Shown piece by piece: positions 44,488 through 56,858 of a stretch of 64,000 nucleotides of DNA (positions are counted from its first letter, which is position 1; each line of letters opens with the position of its first letter). The notes under the pieces are model-generated. The model saw only the letters and a list, made by a program, of their open reading frames with translations, was not told the DNA's origin and made no database searches. Source of the stretch: Thecaphora thlaspeos (Eukaryota > Basidiomycota > Ustilaginomycetes > Urocystidales > Glomosporiaceae); assembly GCA_900291925.1 (NCBI GenBank), contig UWYS01000018.1:124001-188000 (forward strand). Reading direction: 5' to 3'. A program made the position numbers and the translations under genes.

Positions 44488-46668
44488 TCAAGCCCGCATC
44501 TCCTGCTGCGTGGGCTGTGCCGTCTTGTTGGTGGTCTCGACGAACGCCTTGAGGATCTCGCTGAAGACCTCCATCCAGAGCTGTAGGATGCTCTGATCCC
44601 TCTCGTGCTCGTCGCCCTTGCTCTTCTGCAGCTTGCCATTCCTGTGTACCCTTTTGCCGTCGGCTCCCTGGCGATCGTAGTACCAGTCGGCGTAGCTGAG
44701 CTGCGTCACCATCTCTCCGCGCTGCGAGTAGACGTGCAGGACGGGCTGACGGATGGACATGCGTCCCAAGATGCGGCTCGACGACACTTCGAGCGTCTGT
44801 GCGGTCGAGCCGGGGATGGGCCGCGATGGCTTGAGGATGCCGTCGATACGGCCGATCGAAGAGAGCCACAGCATGGAAGGGTAGTGGTTCTCGTTCGTGA
44901 GAAACATGTACTCGGTCTCCATGGTCCCGAACATGGTGGCCTTGCTGAAGCGGATCCAGTTGGGATCCGTCTTGCCCTCGTTGTACTGTTTGGACAGAGC
45001 GGCGGCGGCATTGCTGAGCGTCTCGACGTCGGCAGGCGAGATCAGGGCGGGCACCTTGTCGCGCGCATCGAGCTTCGAGGGACGGACGTTTGCGATCGCC
45101 TCGTCGCTCCATCGGACTTGGCTTGCTGCGATCTTGGTCGGAAGGCCGCCGAGGCAGATGCCGTGGTACCTCTGCTGATCGGGCCGCAACGTGTTGCGCC
45201 GGTCGACGGCATTGGAAAAGGAGCCCAGCACACGGTTGGCCGGATCGGCTCCTTTCTTTGCGTCGAGGACCAGACCGCGTTCGCGCCGAACCCACGTGGT
45301 GGCCATGTGCATCGCCGCCTCCATGAACGGGGCGGCGGTCAGCTCGCGCTTCTTGATCGCCGCCAGCAAGGCCTTCGCCTCGTCCGGCGGCAGCGTGGCT
45401 ACCAGTACCCCGGTACCGCCATAGGGGCCCTCGTAGTTGGCCGCAGACTGCGGTAGGAGGCCGAGCGGGAGCATGTCGCCGCTGCGCGCGATAGAACGGC
45501 AGAGAGCGACGAGCGGCTTGTTGAGCACCTTGCGTCGCAGCCAGCCCTTGCAGTTGTTGCGCTGTGTGAGGGCGACGACCTTGTTGCCGATGCGGTCGAT
45601 CAAGTTGGGTGCCGAGGCCTTGCCGTTGAGCCGGTCGGAATTGAGGCGATCAATCTGCTTCTTTTCCTCCTTTGAGACCTGCCAGGTCTCGTGCTGGACT
45701 GCAGTAGCGTCCTGGATGGACTCGGGTAGGTTGCGTACCTCTGGACCCCACTGGATCTGGACGGGCGTGGCGTCGGCCAGGACATCGGCCAGAACGGTGA
45801 GAAGGTCGTCGTAGAGGAGCAGCGTGCCGATGCCGTCCGAGATGTTGTGGCACTGCTCGAGCGTCAGGCGCGGCGGAACGCCCATCGCGCGGGAACCGGG
45901 CCAGAAGTGGACGGTGAGCCGGTTGGCCATCTCTGGCTGGCTGCTCCTGTGCCTGACAAAGTCCGAGTGCTCCGGCTGGAGCGGGTCGAAGGCGGCCTCC
46001 CTGGTCCTGGGCTCGTGGTGGACGGTGATGAGCCTGTCAAGCCAGCGTTCGACATCGAGATCGTCGCGGACGATCTGGTAGGTCTGAGCGACCTGGAGGT
46101 CAACGTTCTTCTCTACAAACTTTGGGATGTCGGGGAGAGGTTCGACGCCGTGGATGTCGGATCGCTTGACGAGCTCGACGGCGACAAAGGGGAACTGGGC
46201 TCGCATGCGGCGCATCGTCTCTCGGATGTGGTGAGGTTCGACCGGAGCGGGCAACAGGGGTGCCGTGGGATCGCCTGCCGCCTTCTGCTGTAAGAGACCC
46301 GTGGCGTACATGTCGCCGTGGCCGTAGAAGCGCTGCTGCCAGTGGAGGCAAAAGTCTCCGATGATGTCCTGGCGACGGTACCAGTACTGCTTGCCGTCAG
46401 GCGAGCCGTCGGGCGTCTTCTTCCAGGCATATTCGCTCGACGTGGGCCGCGGCACGTGCGACGACGACGACGACGACGACGCTGCTGCCATGGTGCTGTC
46501 GGTGGAGGTCTTGGTGGCGGTGGCAGTGACAGTGGTGTTCTTCAGCCTTGCGCTGCTGGCGCGCGGTCCGAGCGAGGGACTCGACGTGGCGGCGGTTGAA
46601 GGAGCATAGCTGGGGGTGGGGCTGGGCGGGGCCAGGAGGTTTGGCGTGGTGGCTTCCAAGAATGTCAT
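44488..46668 (-). CDS. HxxxDG acyltransferase (CoA-dependent acyltransferase / condensation-like fold)
   Basis: Single exon, 726 residues, ATG at 46668. The catalytic signature HNISDG (H274, D278, G279) in LEQCHNISDGIGTLLL is the HxxxDG motif of BAHD, alcohol O-acetyltransferase and NRPS-condensation-type enzymes. Residues before it (ANRLTVHFWPGSRAMGVPPR) fit the strand preceding the active site. The C-terminal half has MEAAMHMATTWVRRERG and a block around NVRPSKLDARDKVPALISPA. There is no signal peptide or transmembrane segment, and the first ~75 residues are Ser/Thr/Pro/Ala-rich. The substrate cannot be deduced. Neighbours are housekeeping genes with no P450, PKS or glycosyltransferase, so there is no sign of a biosynthetic cluster. 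Confidence 0.72.
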   Translation of the reverse strand: MTFLEATTPNLLAPPSPTPSYAPSTAATSSPSLGPRASSARLKNTTVTATATKTSTDSTMAAASSSSSSSHVPRPTSSEYAWKKTPDGSPDGKQYWYRRQDIIGDFCLHWQQRFYGHGDMYATGLLQQKAAGDPTAPLLPAPVEPHHIRETMRRMRAQFPFVAVELVKRSDIHGVEPLPDIPKFVEKNVDLQVAQTYQIVRDDLDVERWLDRLITVHHEPRTREAAFDPLQPEHSDFVRHRSSQPEMANRLTVHFWPGSRAMGVPPRLTLEQCHNISDGIGTLLLYDDLLTVLADVLADATPVQIQWGPEVRNLPESIQDATAVQHETWQVSKEEKKQIDRLNSDRLNGKASAPNLIDRIGNKVVALTQRNNCKGWLRRKVLNKPLVALCRSIARSGDMLPLGLLPQSAANYEGPYGGTGVLVATLPPDEAKALLAAIKKRELTAAPFMEAAMHMATTWVRRERGLVLDAKKGADPANRVLGSFSNAVDRRNTLRPDQQRYHGICLGGLPTKIAASQVRWSDEAIANVRPSKLDARDKVPALISPADVETLSNAAAALSKQYNEGKTDPNWIRFSKATMFGTMETEYMFLTNENHYPSMLWLSSIGRIDGILKPSRPIPGSTAQTLEVSSSRILGRMSIRQPVLHVYSQRGEMVTQLSYADWYYDRQGADGKRVHRNGKLQKSKGDEHERDQSILQLWMEVFSEILKAFVETTNKTAQPTQQEMRA

Positions 46669-48208
46669 TGTGGAACGGAGGGGGCGGTAGCGAGCATGGG
46701 AGGTGTGCGCTGTCGATGGCAGACGGGAGAGGCTGTCGAGCCAAGTCGACGGCGGATGAGCGGCGGTGAGGTCGAGGAGAGGAGAGGAGAGGAGAGGGGC
46801 GGGGATGGCAAGATGGGAGGATGAAGATCTTGATGGAGGCGGCCGACGACGCAGCTGTCGGAACGCCCGCCGTTATGTAGGGTCGCTCGAGCATGTGACT
46901 GGACGTGGCCGAGGGATGCGCTGGCCAGAAAATTCGGCAGCTAGCCCTGAGGAGAGATGTGGGTGTACGGTAGTTGGCGCAGTGCTGAAACGCAACGGCG
47001 GGGCGGGAAGCGCTAAGGGCGGACGGAAACGCCCCGCCTCGCTTCTCCCAACATTCGGAGCGCCCGACACGGCTGACGTGCTCACTTAGCACCTTTTCGC
47101 TGAGGCCGGAGCCACACCGCTCGACAGTCTAAGGGGTGCGGTGCCAAGGCAGGTCGAGTAACTAGTGTAGTACTGTAGTGCTCTGTGACTAGATACATAA
47201 ACACATGAGCTAAATACGGTAAGCGATACCACTTTGCTTCGGCACATCCACACAACGGCCAGCTCGGAGCGGTAGCTTAATCTAATCTATGTAGTCGTCC
47301 GCGCTAAGGCCCTCTAACATATGGAACTTTGACTCGGCAACGCCCCATCGCCTCAACTGCGGCGGCCTACACCGTTCAAAGCACTTCTGCTTGAAATTGA
47401 GCCGATCTGGAACGACTACGGCGCCGCAAAGCTGGCAAAGCGAGTCGCGGCGAGTCGCAGCGAGCGGGTGTATCGCGCTCACGCTACAGCTCTCTACAAT
47501 ACTGTACACCCTGGTGACTGTCCCCCATCTGCTGCTGATCCAGCAATGGCAGAGTCCGGCTTGCTGCCTCTGCACCGCTCTGCAATAACGACGACGCTTC
47601 TCGTTGCCAGTGACCTTGACACCTCGAGGCGCACGCCGAAAGCATGTACAGTATCGGCTCCGAGGGGCGTGACTACACCGAAGCGGCTCATAGTAGTGCC
47701 AGCTGCTCATGGTAGTGCCAGCTTGCCTGTGACAAAGCGTGGCAACGGGCACACACTATCGTGAGGTAGTACTTACCGTAGTGATTAGTGAGCAGGTCCG
47801 ACCAAATGTTGCAGAACTCATCCACGAGGACGGCAACCGCCGAAGGTATAGCACAACCGCACACAGGCTCGACCACCGCACATCCGCCTCCTCCTCCCGC
47901 AGTGTATCCATCGACTAGCGCTAAGCGTCTTACGGCGTCACGTGCAGTACGCCTGCAATCACTGCCTTGTGACAGAACCATCAGCACCACACGTCGAGTC
48001 TTTGCAACCAGCCACGTCCGGCCGTATCGCACACTCACAGCCCTTATGAAGAACGATAGGAGAGCGATGCATCATCCGTGGTGCATGGATGATAAGAAAG
48101 AACTAGAATACAGCGTAGCAAGGGAGAGTGTGTAAAGCTGAAAAAGGCAGTAGTGCCCTTCGAAAACCAAGAAAAAGGGATGTAATCCCCCTCCCCCCCG
48201 GCGACGAC
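46669..48208. other. Intergenic, possible degraded sequence
   Basis: The promoter side (46669-47100) has a GAGGA-type pentamer run at about 46774-46797. From 47100 to 48060 the DNA is less GC-rich. It has an imperfect 20-bp tandem duplication (about 47688-47727, GCTCATRGTAGTGCCAGCT) and motif-free frames at 47282-47752 and 47688-48038 (-), the second opening with GTG. One frame has a Cys pair, SLCQLCGAVVVPD. I do not recognise a gene. Confidence 0.35.
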
Positions 48209-51121
48209 CTACGACGGGAGTGGCGTCGGCCCAGGGGTCATATCGTTGACCAGATCCCGCCTCCCATTGCCGCCGCCGCTGCCGCTGCACGGCCATCCAC
48301 TACCGCTCCATCCGGACAGGTCGTACTGATCCGCCGGGTAGTTGCAGCCCGCGATCGGCGTCACCATCGGTCTGGTTTCGGCGCCGTTGAACCAGCCCCT
48401 CAACGTCGGCAAAGGGTTCGGGTCGCCCGAGACGATGGCCGTCTGCGTAAACGTCGGCGTGGGCAGCGGCTCGACCGACTTTGTCCGCGTGTAGCGCGGC
48501 AGCTCCGAGACGGGCGCGCTCGCCGAAACCATCGACTGAGGCGGCCACGGGTTGGCCGCCGTGTTGGGCGAGAAGCTGCTGGCCGCGCCCGTCTGCCAGC
48601 CGGCATACCGGCCGTTCCACTGCGTCGTCTGCGGCGTAAAGGCGTTGACGCGCGCCGCCTGCACCTGGCACGAGCCGGCCAAGGAGCGCAACGGGTCGAG
48701 CGGCATCCAGCCATTCTCCAGCCCGAGCTTGTACGACCACATCGGTGCAGTCGGCTTGCCCGTGCGCAACGAGTCGCCAATCTTCCACGTCCAGAAGAAG
48801 AAGTTGTGCAGCGAATCCATCGCGTTGAGCGCGAACCGACGCAGTCCGAGCTTCATCTCGTCGCTATAGTTCTCCCAGTCGTCCCACGTCTGGCAGCTGC
48901 CCATGCGCGGAAAGTTGCCGGCATCGCTTCCACGGTAGCTCCCGTCGTACCGCGTCCCCTGGCCCACGCCATTCAGGAAGAGGCCGCAGTCGTTGATCGC
49001 GAGCGACGTCTCGCCGCCCATCGTCACGCCCAGGTTCGCCCGTCCGTTGTCGGTGATCGGCCCAAACGTCTGGCAGGGCTTCATGATCTGGACGTCCCAC
49101 GGGTCCGTGTTCTGCTGTCCGAAGCAAAGGTACGGATGCGTGTCCCAGGCGATCCGGTCCGCGCCCGAGAGGAAGTCGTTCCAGTTCGAGAGGGGTAGGA
49201 AACCGTCGTGGATGACGATGTAGGGGCCTTTGCCCTCGCCCGTGCCCGTCACGTTGCGCACTACCTGGTAGACCTCATTGTACCACGCCCGCGCCGTCTC
49301 TTCGCCTATCGTGATGACCCACGGCTCGTTGATGACGCTGAGCATCGGCACCACGTTGCGGATCTCGGGCTGGCTGATGAATTCGGTAAGTCGTCGCACA
49401 TAGTCGAGCATCCGTTGACCGTTGGCGTAGCCCATCGGACCTTGTAGGAAGTTGATGGAGCCGAACCGCCCCGAGTGGTTGTAGCCGTTGTTTGAGCCCG
49501 GCGCCGAATGGCAGTCGAGGTTGATCCGTAGGCCGTATTTGCGCGCCCATCCTATGGCCTTGAGGAAGTATTGCCACGCGACGCCTTCGAGGTACGGCTC
49601 GTTGTCGTATGTCTCCAGAGCCCAGAAAGGCAGCGGGAGCCGGACCCAATTCAGACCTGCTCCGGCGATGTCAGCAAAGTCTTTCTCGGTGATGAAGGTC
49701 TCGTAGTGCTGGGTGAGCTTGGCGCGGAGGTTGTCCAGCCCGCCTTCCGCCCGGTACTTTTGCGAGAGGGTGAATTCGTCAATGGCCGGACTCGAGTCGT
49801 TCTCGTAGGGCTCGTACAGCGCTGGCGTGATGAAAGGCTCGGTTATCCTATCGTGGTGTCATCGTGAACGAGAGAAGGGATTGGGAGGGTTCCGAGGAAG
49901 CGCAATGTCAGCATCCGTCGTCAAGCATAGCGTGGATGGCATACGGCAGGATGTACTTACAGCCAGCCGCCAAGATTAACACCGAGCATCCGGTTTTGAA
50001 CAAAGTCAAACCTTTCGTTGAGCGGCGGCGTGTAGTTTTGCGGCCGCGCCGTATCGTTGAGCGGCTGCGACGCCCAGTGACCGCCAAAGTCTGTGCACAT
50101 AGACGGAACGGCCGGGGGAACAAAGTCGAGACAGACAGGTTAGTGTGGGGGGGGATCATAGTCGAAGCCTCGCTGCCACAACGCCGCTCCGGCGAAACTC
50201 ACTGTTTCGGTAGGCGAAGCTCTGTCCGTTGTCGAGCTGGATGGTCGATCCATCGGTGCCCCAGGTCGCGACCAGCGTCTTTGGATCGACAGCGGCGGGC
50301 TTGCCGCCGTTACTCGATGCGCCATTGCCGCTACCATTTCCGCTCGTTCCTGATGACGAGCCTGACGACGAGGCGTTGTTCTTGCCTTTAAAGACGGTCT
50401 GCGAGAGCGGGACGACGATGGCGAGGGCCAGCAGCCCGAACGCCAGAGCCGCACCGAGTGCAATGAGCCACTTTTTCTTCCTCGACATCTGCTTGTCTTG
50501 GCCCGGACCGTACTTGGCGAGCCCGACGGCACGGTAGTCCTTTGGACCCTTCTCGCCGCCGTGGCCTCGAATCAGGCTTGCCAGCCCCCTGCCGCCACCG
50601 TCGCCGTTGCCGCCGCTGCTCGTTGGCAGCGTCCCCGACCTGTACTGTTCGATCAGGGCCAGTTCTGCGGCCGAGGGCTCGCGACTGGCGGCCGACATGT
50701 AGGATCCGCGTCGGTCTGCCGCGCCCAGCGTGCTCGGCGTGCCGCTGTTACGCCATAGCTGGTAGACGGTGTCATAGTCGCTGCCGGATATGGAGAGCAT
50801 GTTTGAGCTGGCCATCGACGTGACGCGCCCGGAAGAGTCGCGCGGGAACATGGGCAATGGTAGCCCGGCAGAGGATGCTGCAGAGAATGATTCGATCATC
50901 TCGATACCGCTGCGTGTGTGAGGTTGGAGGTCGTCGTCGTTGTAGGCTTGTTGGCGGTGGCTGGCAGACGAGGAGATTGTCTGGTTGCTGTAGCGAGACG
51001 ATGGACAGACCCACCGCGGCGCGCAGCGGGACGCGCCGGCGGCCTCCTGGTCGAAATTGGAAGCATCCCTATCGTCTCGCGGGTTGCCGCGCCGCGAGTT
51101 GGAAGCTGAAGGCGGGCACAT
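48209..51121 (-). CDS. Membrane-anchored GH5 exo-beta-1,3-glucanase (ExgD-like)
   Basis: Cell-surface glucan hydrolase of glycoside hydrolase family 5, the glucan 1,3-beta-glucosidase group. Exons 51121-50203, 50090-49961, 49847-48209; introns 112 and 113 bp; 895 residues. An intracellular low-complexity N-terminus (about 217 residues) precedes one signal-anchor segment at 218-240 (LIALGAALAFGLLALAIVV). A Ser/Gly/Asn linker follows, then the catalytic domain: FDFVQNRMLGVNLGGWL-ITEP, NWVRLPLPFW, INLDCHSAPGSNNG. The acid/base Glu is in VINEPWV (about E524) and the nucleophile in TMGGETSLAINDC (about E629). The C-terminal tail is Ser/Gly-rich. ATG 51121 was used; a later Met near residue 75 is possible. 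Similar type II enzymes in fungi are called exgD. Confidence 0.9.
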
Positions 51122-53035
51122 GCTTTAATGGCGGCAAGTCTCGCGTGGCGACGCCGGACTAGGCCGGGCGGCTACGGATCGGTGGGGCTTGTTAGGGCAG
51201 TGAGCCACTGGACGAGCCGTTTGCGGAGGAGGGTCTGTGCAGTCCATAGGGACTGGCAGACGCAGCGAGTGGCGGGCGCAGCGATCCTCTGTAGACTAGG
51301 CGTCATTAGTGGCACCGGCGGTGGCGGCACCGGGGGAGGGGGCGTCTTCGCGCTGGAACCGGGATAGGTCCGAGGAGGTGGTCTGTGCTGCCAAGAGTGG
51401 GTTTCGGAAGGGCTCCGTGTCGATAGGTGAGGCGCCAAAGGTCGAAGCAGAGTGGAAACGATGGAGGATGCGGGAACCGAGCGGCCGGATGGTGAGGGAC
51501 GGCAACGACGAGGCGATGCCAAAGGACAGGCGGAAGGGAGACGGGAAGGGGCGAGAAGGGATAAGAGGGGAAGAGGGGAAGAGGGGGTCACGGAAGGCAT
51601 AGCTATTAGAGAGGTAAACCCCTCTGCCTCGTCTCCATCAAGCTACGGCACAAGCCGCTCATCCCGCCCCCCCTGCCTGGACGAGATCAGAGCAGGAGGG
51701 GGGGGAAGGGGGGGAGGGAGGCAAGATGGAAGGGCCAAGGTAGAGGTCGGGGCGAGCCAAGGGCGATGCTGTGCAGGACTCAACTGACACCAAGAGGCCA
51801 GAATGGGGAGTTCATGTCAAGCCAGCTTGCGGCTTCTCTCTCTGCGTCTTGCGGTCACCGGGACGGCCGTGAAGGAGGCAGAGCGAGACGGCGGCGGCGG
51901 CGGCGGCGGCGGGTGATGCCATGGCCAAGAGGAGATCTCGTGGGCGCTGCCTGCTTGAGTTGGCAGAAAAATATGGCGTAGCCGAGAGAAAAGGAAGGCA
52001 GCGTCCATCGCCCGCCAGGCAGGCGGCAGGCAGAGGCAGGCTCGCTCGCTGCCCCTAACATCTTGCGCGCCACCCACGAGCCAGACAGGGGGTCGGAACC
52101 CCTCCGCTTAGCCATCCACGCCGTCGCACCAGCGCACACCTGCCGTTGCCTCGAGACGAACTGGACAGAGATAGAGTAGAGTTATGACGAGATCAACTCT
52201 GGCCTCGGCAGGCAAGGAACGGTAGAGTCGGCCTGTTGCCGCCGCTGTGCAAAGGTCATGTCGAGGGCGGGTAAGTAGAGGGCGTATGTAGTTACTGTAC
52301 ATAGAAGGCGCGACTTGACTTGCGCCTTCGTGCGCTGCCGCCATTGTTTCGCCCTGCTACAGCAGTTGGTACTGTACCTCTCCGCTGGCCTTTCTCGCTC
52401 CGACCATGGGGACACGTCGCTATGTACGATCTCGACCCTGTCTCCGCAAGTTCGTCTACCCTTAGACGCTCTTCGCCCCTCCACCTCACTTGCATACAGT
52501 AGTTGCCACCATGCTCTGGCCATTCTGTAAAGCGACGACACACACCCTCCGCCCATTGTAGTCTGTTACCTAGTATCGTACATACGCACAGCTGTACGAG
52601 GCACGCCTGCAAAGTCAAGCAAAGCAGAGCATGCGCACATATCGCGCTGCGTAGCCTTGTCCCGTACCTCGCGCATGCATGCATGCACACGCCTCTTCAC
52701 ACCGGCTGAAATGTCTGTTGTTTTGAGTATGAGGCCTATAGGATGACACGACCAGGCGGGCAGGCGGGCAGGGCAGAGGGGTGCTTGGATCGTCGAGGCA
52801 AGCAGGCCCGTAGGCAGGGATCGACGACGCCAGGACTCCGCCGTGTGCCGCTACGCTGCAGGGTCGCCGCTTAGCCTGCCTAGCCTGCCTTGGTGGGCCA
52901 CCACCCTGTCTGCTTAGCCTTTCCACTCAACTCTGCCAAGACGGGCGTCGTGGACATGGCGGATGGTCGTCGCGATCCCTCCACCTCATCTTGTCCTTCC
53001 GTTGTTGCCAACCTGCCAAGCCATACAGCACCACC
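51122..53035. other. Long intergenic region, no gene seen
   Basis: Upstream region of the glucanase. Features noted: G-rich and purine-rich runs near 51540-51730, a (CGG)n run near 51888-51911, and GCATGCATGCATGCA near 52674-52688. Open frames conflict on both strands and carry no motifs. Confidence 0.4.
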
Positions 53036-53320
53036 ATGACGCCTACACGCCAAGGTCCCACCCAAGAGCTCGCCAACGAAAAGGAGTGGGTAAAGCCCCA
53101 GTGGCCACCGCGCTCCCACCTCTTCGCCTCCAGCTCCTCGCTGGGCGGGGACGGTCGAGACACGCCTTCGTCTCTGCCAGACAAGCAGACGACTACAAGC
53201 GGCACGTCCATCCCCAGCCCAGTCGAGACAGGACAGCAAGAGAGAAAGAGTACGGCCGCTCACCAGGGTGGAGAGAGACTTTTCGAGACTACTGACAGCG
53301 CGCTCAAGGAGTGTGGTTAG
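53036..53320 (+). CDS. Possible small ORF, unrecognised
   Basis: ATG 53036 in a good context (CACCATGACG) opens 94 residues starting MTPTRQGPTQELANEKEW, with a Ser/Thr/Gln-rich remainder. No domain is recognised. It is convergent with the HAM1-like gene, whose stop is 180 bp away. It may be a real small gene or part of a UTR. Confidence 0.22.
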   Translation: MTPTRQGPTQELANEKEWVKPQWPPRSHLFASSSSLGGDGRDTPSSLPDKQTTTSGTSIPSPVETGQQERKSTAAHQGGERLFETTDSALKECG

Positions 53321-53498
53321 TCAGAGGCGTCGGTCGACTCGCCCCCCACAGAGGTGAGGGACAGATCGCCGGCCGTAAGAAGGTCAAAGGAGGGGAATTA
53401 AAGTTGGAGAGAAAGCAACGGACAAGTTTGGGTATACCATGAACGGTATCATGATTCGGCTTGGTCGTTAAGAGCGGACCGGCGAGCGCGCCGCCGGC

Positions 53499-56400
53499 TT
53501 AGAGGGTCGAGGTGGTGTTGGGCGCTGCTCCTGTCGTGGTCGTGGGGAGCGCGTTGGTGATGGCAGGCGCCGCCTTGGTAGCGGCCGCCGGCTCCTCCTG
53601 GTAGTAGATCGAGTTGCCGTTGTGCGGGGCGCCGACGCCGGTCGAGGCTCCACCGTGGACGGCCGTAGCGCCCGTACCGGCGGTCAGAGGCGCCGTGGTA
53701 CCAGCGAGGTTCGAAGGCGCAGCTCCTCCGGCGACGGTGCCGGTCGGCGAGACGATCGCGCCGGGAGCATTGCCTGTGGGCGCGGCGGCCAACGCAGGGA
53801 TGGACGAGTAGACGGTAGACGTCTGACCGGGCTGACCCGCGCCGTGGGCAGCGGCCGCAGCAAGACCGGCAGCGCCGGCACCGACACCGACGCCCGCCGC
53901 ACCCGCAGCTGCAGCGCTGCGCGAGCCGAGGCCGGACGTCCTGGAGCTCTCGGTGTTCTTGGGGTCGCGCTGGCCCTCCGCCACGATGCTGAAGGCGGGC
54001 GAGTACCACTCCTTATTCTTGGGGTTGGCCTTGGCGAGCTGGCTGCGCTCGTCGACCTTGGCGACCCAGCTGTCGGGGTGGCCGACGTTGGGCATCATCG
54101 ACTCGCGCTTCGAAGTGACAAACTTGAAGGTGCCCTGGCTCTCCTTGTCCGAGCCGCTCTTCTCCTTGCGGAACGTCTCCTTGACGGCGTCGGTGAAGCT
54201 GTTGCCCTCGATCTGCTTGTTACGCTCGGCGCGGTCCCGCAGCTCAACCATCTGGCGGTCAAGGTCCTCGAGTGCGTCGCGAATGCCCGACTCGGCCGCC
54301 TTGCAGATCGACTTCTTGATGAGGCTGGTAGCGAGCGGTCGGACCAGCTTGGCCAGCTGATCGTGGCTGTTTGTTGGAGGAAAGGAGGGGGAGAGGGGGA
54401 TTGTAAATTTGCGATGGAGTAAGAGGTCAGTGTTTGCGGGCAACAATTTGATGCGAACGGGCGAGCAGGAGCAGCCAAGACAGAGCCAGACCGCGACAAC
54501 GCCGCGAAACTTTCCCGCACTGTGAGCACAGGAGGCCGATCTTCGGGTGCGCCGACACAACCATGTGCGCAAAGGGCATCGTGGATGCGAGTCCGTGGTG
54601 TTACCGCAATAGCGCGTTACCCCGCTTACGAGCAAACACTACCACTAGAGCCACGAGAGGAACACGAAACTTAATACATACCTGGTACCCTTGAGAGCGA
54701 AGTCAAGCTTGTCGATCGTGGCCTTCACTTGCTTGACCTTGAACATATGCCTCTTGCTGGCGCTCTCGGCGTCGATGTGGATGGTGACGGTCAGACCTTT
54801 GCCGCCCACAAAGATGTCGGCAGTTCCCGACTCCTTGAGCCTATAGGAGTGAGGCAAGGGCGAGATGGTCAGCAACGACGGCCCCAGAGCTCGATTCAAT
54901 CGAATTGGTCAACTCACTTCGGGAATCTTCGCTTCTTCTCAAAAGCGAAGTGTACACCCTTGAGGTCCGTCTGTCATTCGGGACGAGGGGAATGAAAGAT
55001 ATGGAAGTGTGAAGACAGGTCAGCAATCGGATGGCGATGCACAACGACTGATGGCGAGAGAAGAAAAAAGAAAAAGAAAAAAAAAATAGGCGAGACGGTT
55101 GCGGAGCGAACTCACCTGAATCTGGTGAAGTGTGATCTTGAACGAGTGCTGGTGGAAGTCACCGAGCTTGGAGAGATGGCTGATCTTGACGTGGTTGCGG
55201 ATGTCGGCCTCGACCATGCTGGGGATAACGTTGAGCACGTCGATCGCAAGGTTCTCGATGACCAAGTCGACCTTGGGGTCGGAGTACTCCATCCTAGGAA
55301 GAGGAACGGATCCCACGTGTGCCAGCAGAGTCGGTCCAATCGTCTTGCTGATGTCGGACCAGAGGTGGGGCTTGAAGGCGGGATTGCCCTCGGCATCGAG
55401 GAAGAGGTCGTGGACGAGGCGCTTGATGTCCTCGCCGAGCTTGACGTTGAGCTCGTCCTCACCCATGGCCTTGAAGAAGACGTCGATCTCCTTGAACAGG
55501 CGGTCCTTGTGACCGACGTACTTTCCTTCGCTGCGGCCGTCGGCAGCGACAAAGAACTTCTTGCCCGACTCGCGCAGCTGCTTCGCCTGGCTATCGGCCT
55601 CATCCTTCATGATGAAGCCGGGCTCCTGGAGCGCGCGGCGGATGTACGAGTTGAGGCTGTGGTACCAGCCACGCAGCTCCGAGTCGTTCGCTGCGTCGAT
55701 GTAGAGCTGGTCGACGGTGTCGAGGATGGGCTGTGTGGGCCTGCCGTTGGCGAAGCTCTCGATCAGGGTGCGGAAGCTCGACTCGGCGGTGGCAACGTTG
55801 TTCTCGCCGCGGACCTGGCTGGCGCTCTGGGCGGCCTGCTCATGGACCGACTTGGCGTGTCCCTTGTAGCTCGAAGCAAAGTTGAGGAAAAAGTCGATCG
55901 ACTCCTCGTAGTCGCGGTGCTTCTGGCACTCGACGACGACCTTCTTGAGGCGGTAGATGAACTGGTCGCGGCGCTCCTTGGGGAACTTTTCCTTGAGGTA
56001 GTCCTGCGTCCTGTCGGCCTGCTCCTTGATGTTGTCCTTGTGCTTCTGGGGGATCTTTTTCGAGATGATGCTGGCCTTTTCGTTCGCCTTGTCGGCGTGA
56101 CGCGCCTTGTTCTCGTCGCGCGACGCGTTGGGGTCGACGGTGTTGGCGACGTCCTGAGCGTGGTCAGCGCCGTCAGTCCTGGCCTGTTGCTTGACCTCCT
56201 CAGCCTTTGCCTCAGCCTTCCTCTTCTGTAGGGCGCCGGGAATCTCGTCGTGGAACTCATTGTCAGGGGCAGGCTGGTCAACCTGGTTGAGCTTGTCTTC
56301 CTGCGGGCGAGAGACCTCGGCGGCCTTTGCCGCGCCATCGGCAAAGATGTCGCGGCCGACGTAGCCGAGATCCTGGAAGATCTTGCGGAGCTCGCCGTTA

Positions 56401-56858
56401 CGGAGGAAGAGGGTGACGAGGGTGCGGAAGGCCTCGCCGGCCGACTCGCCGTGCTTCTGCGCCTCGTCCTTGCCGACGGGGGCCGAAAGGTTGATGTTGC
56501 CGGCAATGTCCGACTTGCGGGTGGCGTAGAGGAAGTTCTGGAACTCCTCGTTCTTGTTCTTCTCGAGGACCACCTGGCGGGCGGTCTCGATGATCTCGCG
56601 AACGTCCTGGACGAGCTTGCGGCCGTCGGAGCTGAGCTTCTCAGTCTCGATGGGGCTGTTTGCGAGCGTGTACTTGAGCGTGTCGTCAATCTGCTTGTTG
56701 TCGGGGTATCGGCCTTCGCGGAAGGCTTGTACGATGCCAAACATCCTCGAGGCGCGCTCTACATCGGCATCGCGCGTAGCCGGGTCGACGGCCCTGGTGA
56801 CCGAGTTCTTGGAGGGGTGCTCCGAGATCTCGGTCTTGTGCTGGGGGAGGATGGACAT
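53499..56858 (-). CDS. HAM1-like protein (DUF5923/DUF4449-type)
   Basis: Four exons: 56858-55116, 54970-54918, 54840-54682, 54366-53499; introns 145, 77 and 315 bp; 940 residues. It resembles a widespread fungal family with an N-terminal HAM1_N-type region and a C-terminal DUF4449-type region. Recognisable blocks are EEFQNFLYATRKSDI, FRTLIESFANGRP, LLAHVGSVPLPRMEYSDPKV, LVIENLAIDVLNVIPSMVEA and SHDQLAKLVRPLATSLIKK. The tiny 53-bp second exon (TDLKGVHFAFEKKRRFPK) joins in phase on both sides, which supports the model. A very charged middle (about 200-300) looks helical. The C-terminal ~140 residues are Ala/Gly/Thr-rich low complexity. Members have beta-rich segments likened to lipid-binding BPI-type folds, but the function is not established and I claim none. 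The family name is from memory of its domain layout. Confidence 0.7.

Noticed and set aside
44488..51121. Secondary-metabolite cluster around the acyltransferase
   Set aside because: Neighbours are NDOR1 and a cell-wall glucanase, with no synthase, P450, transporter or regulator in between.
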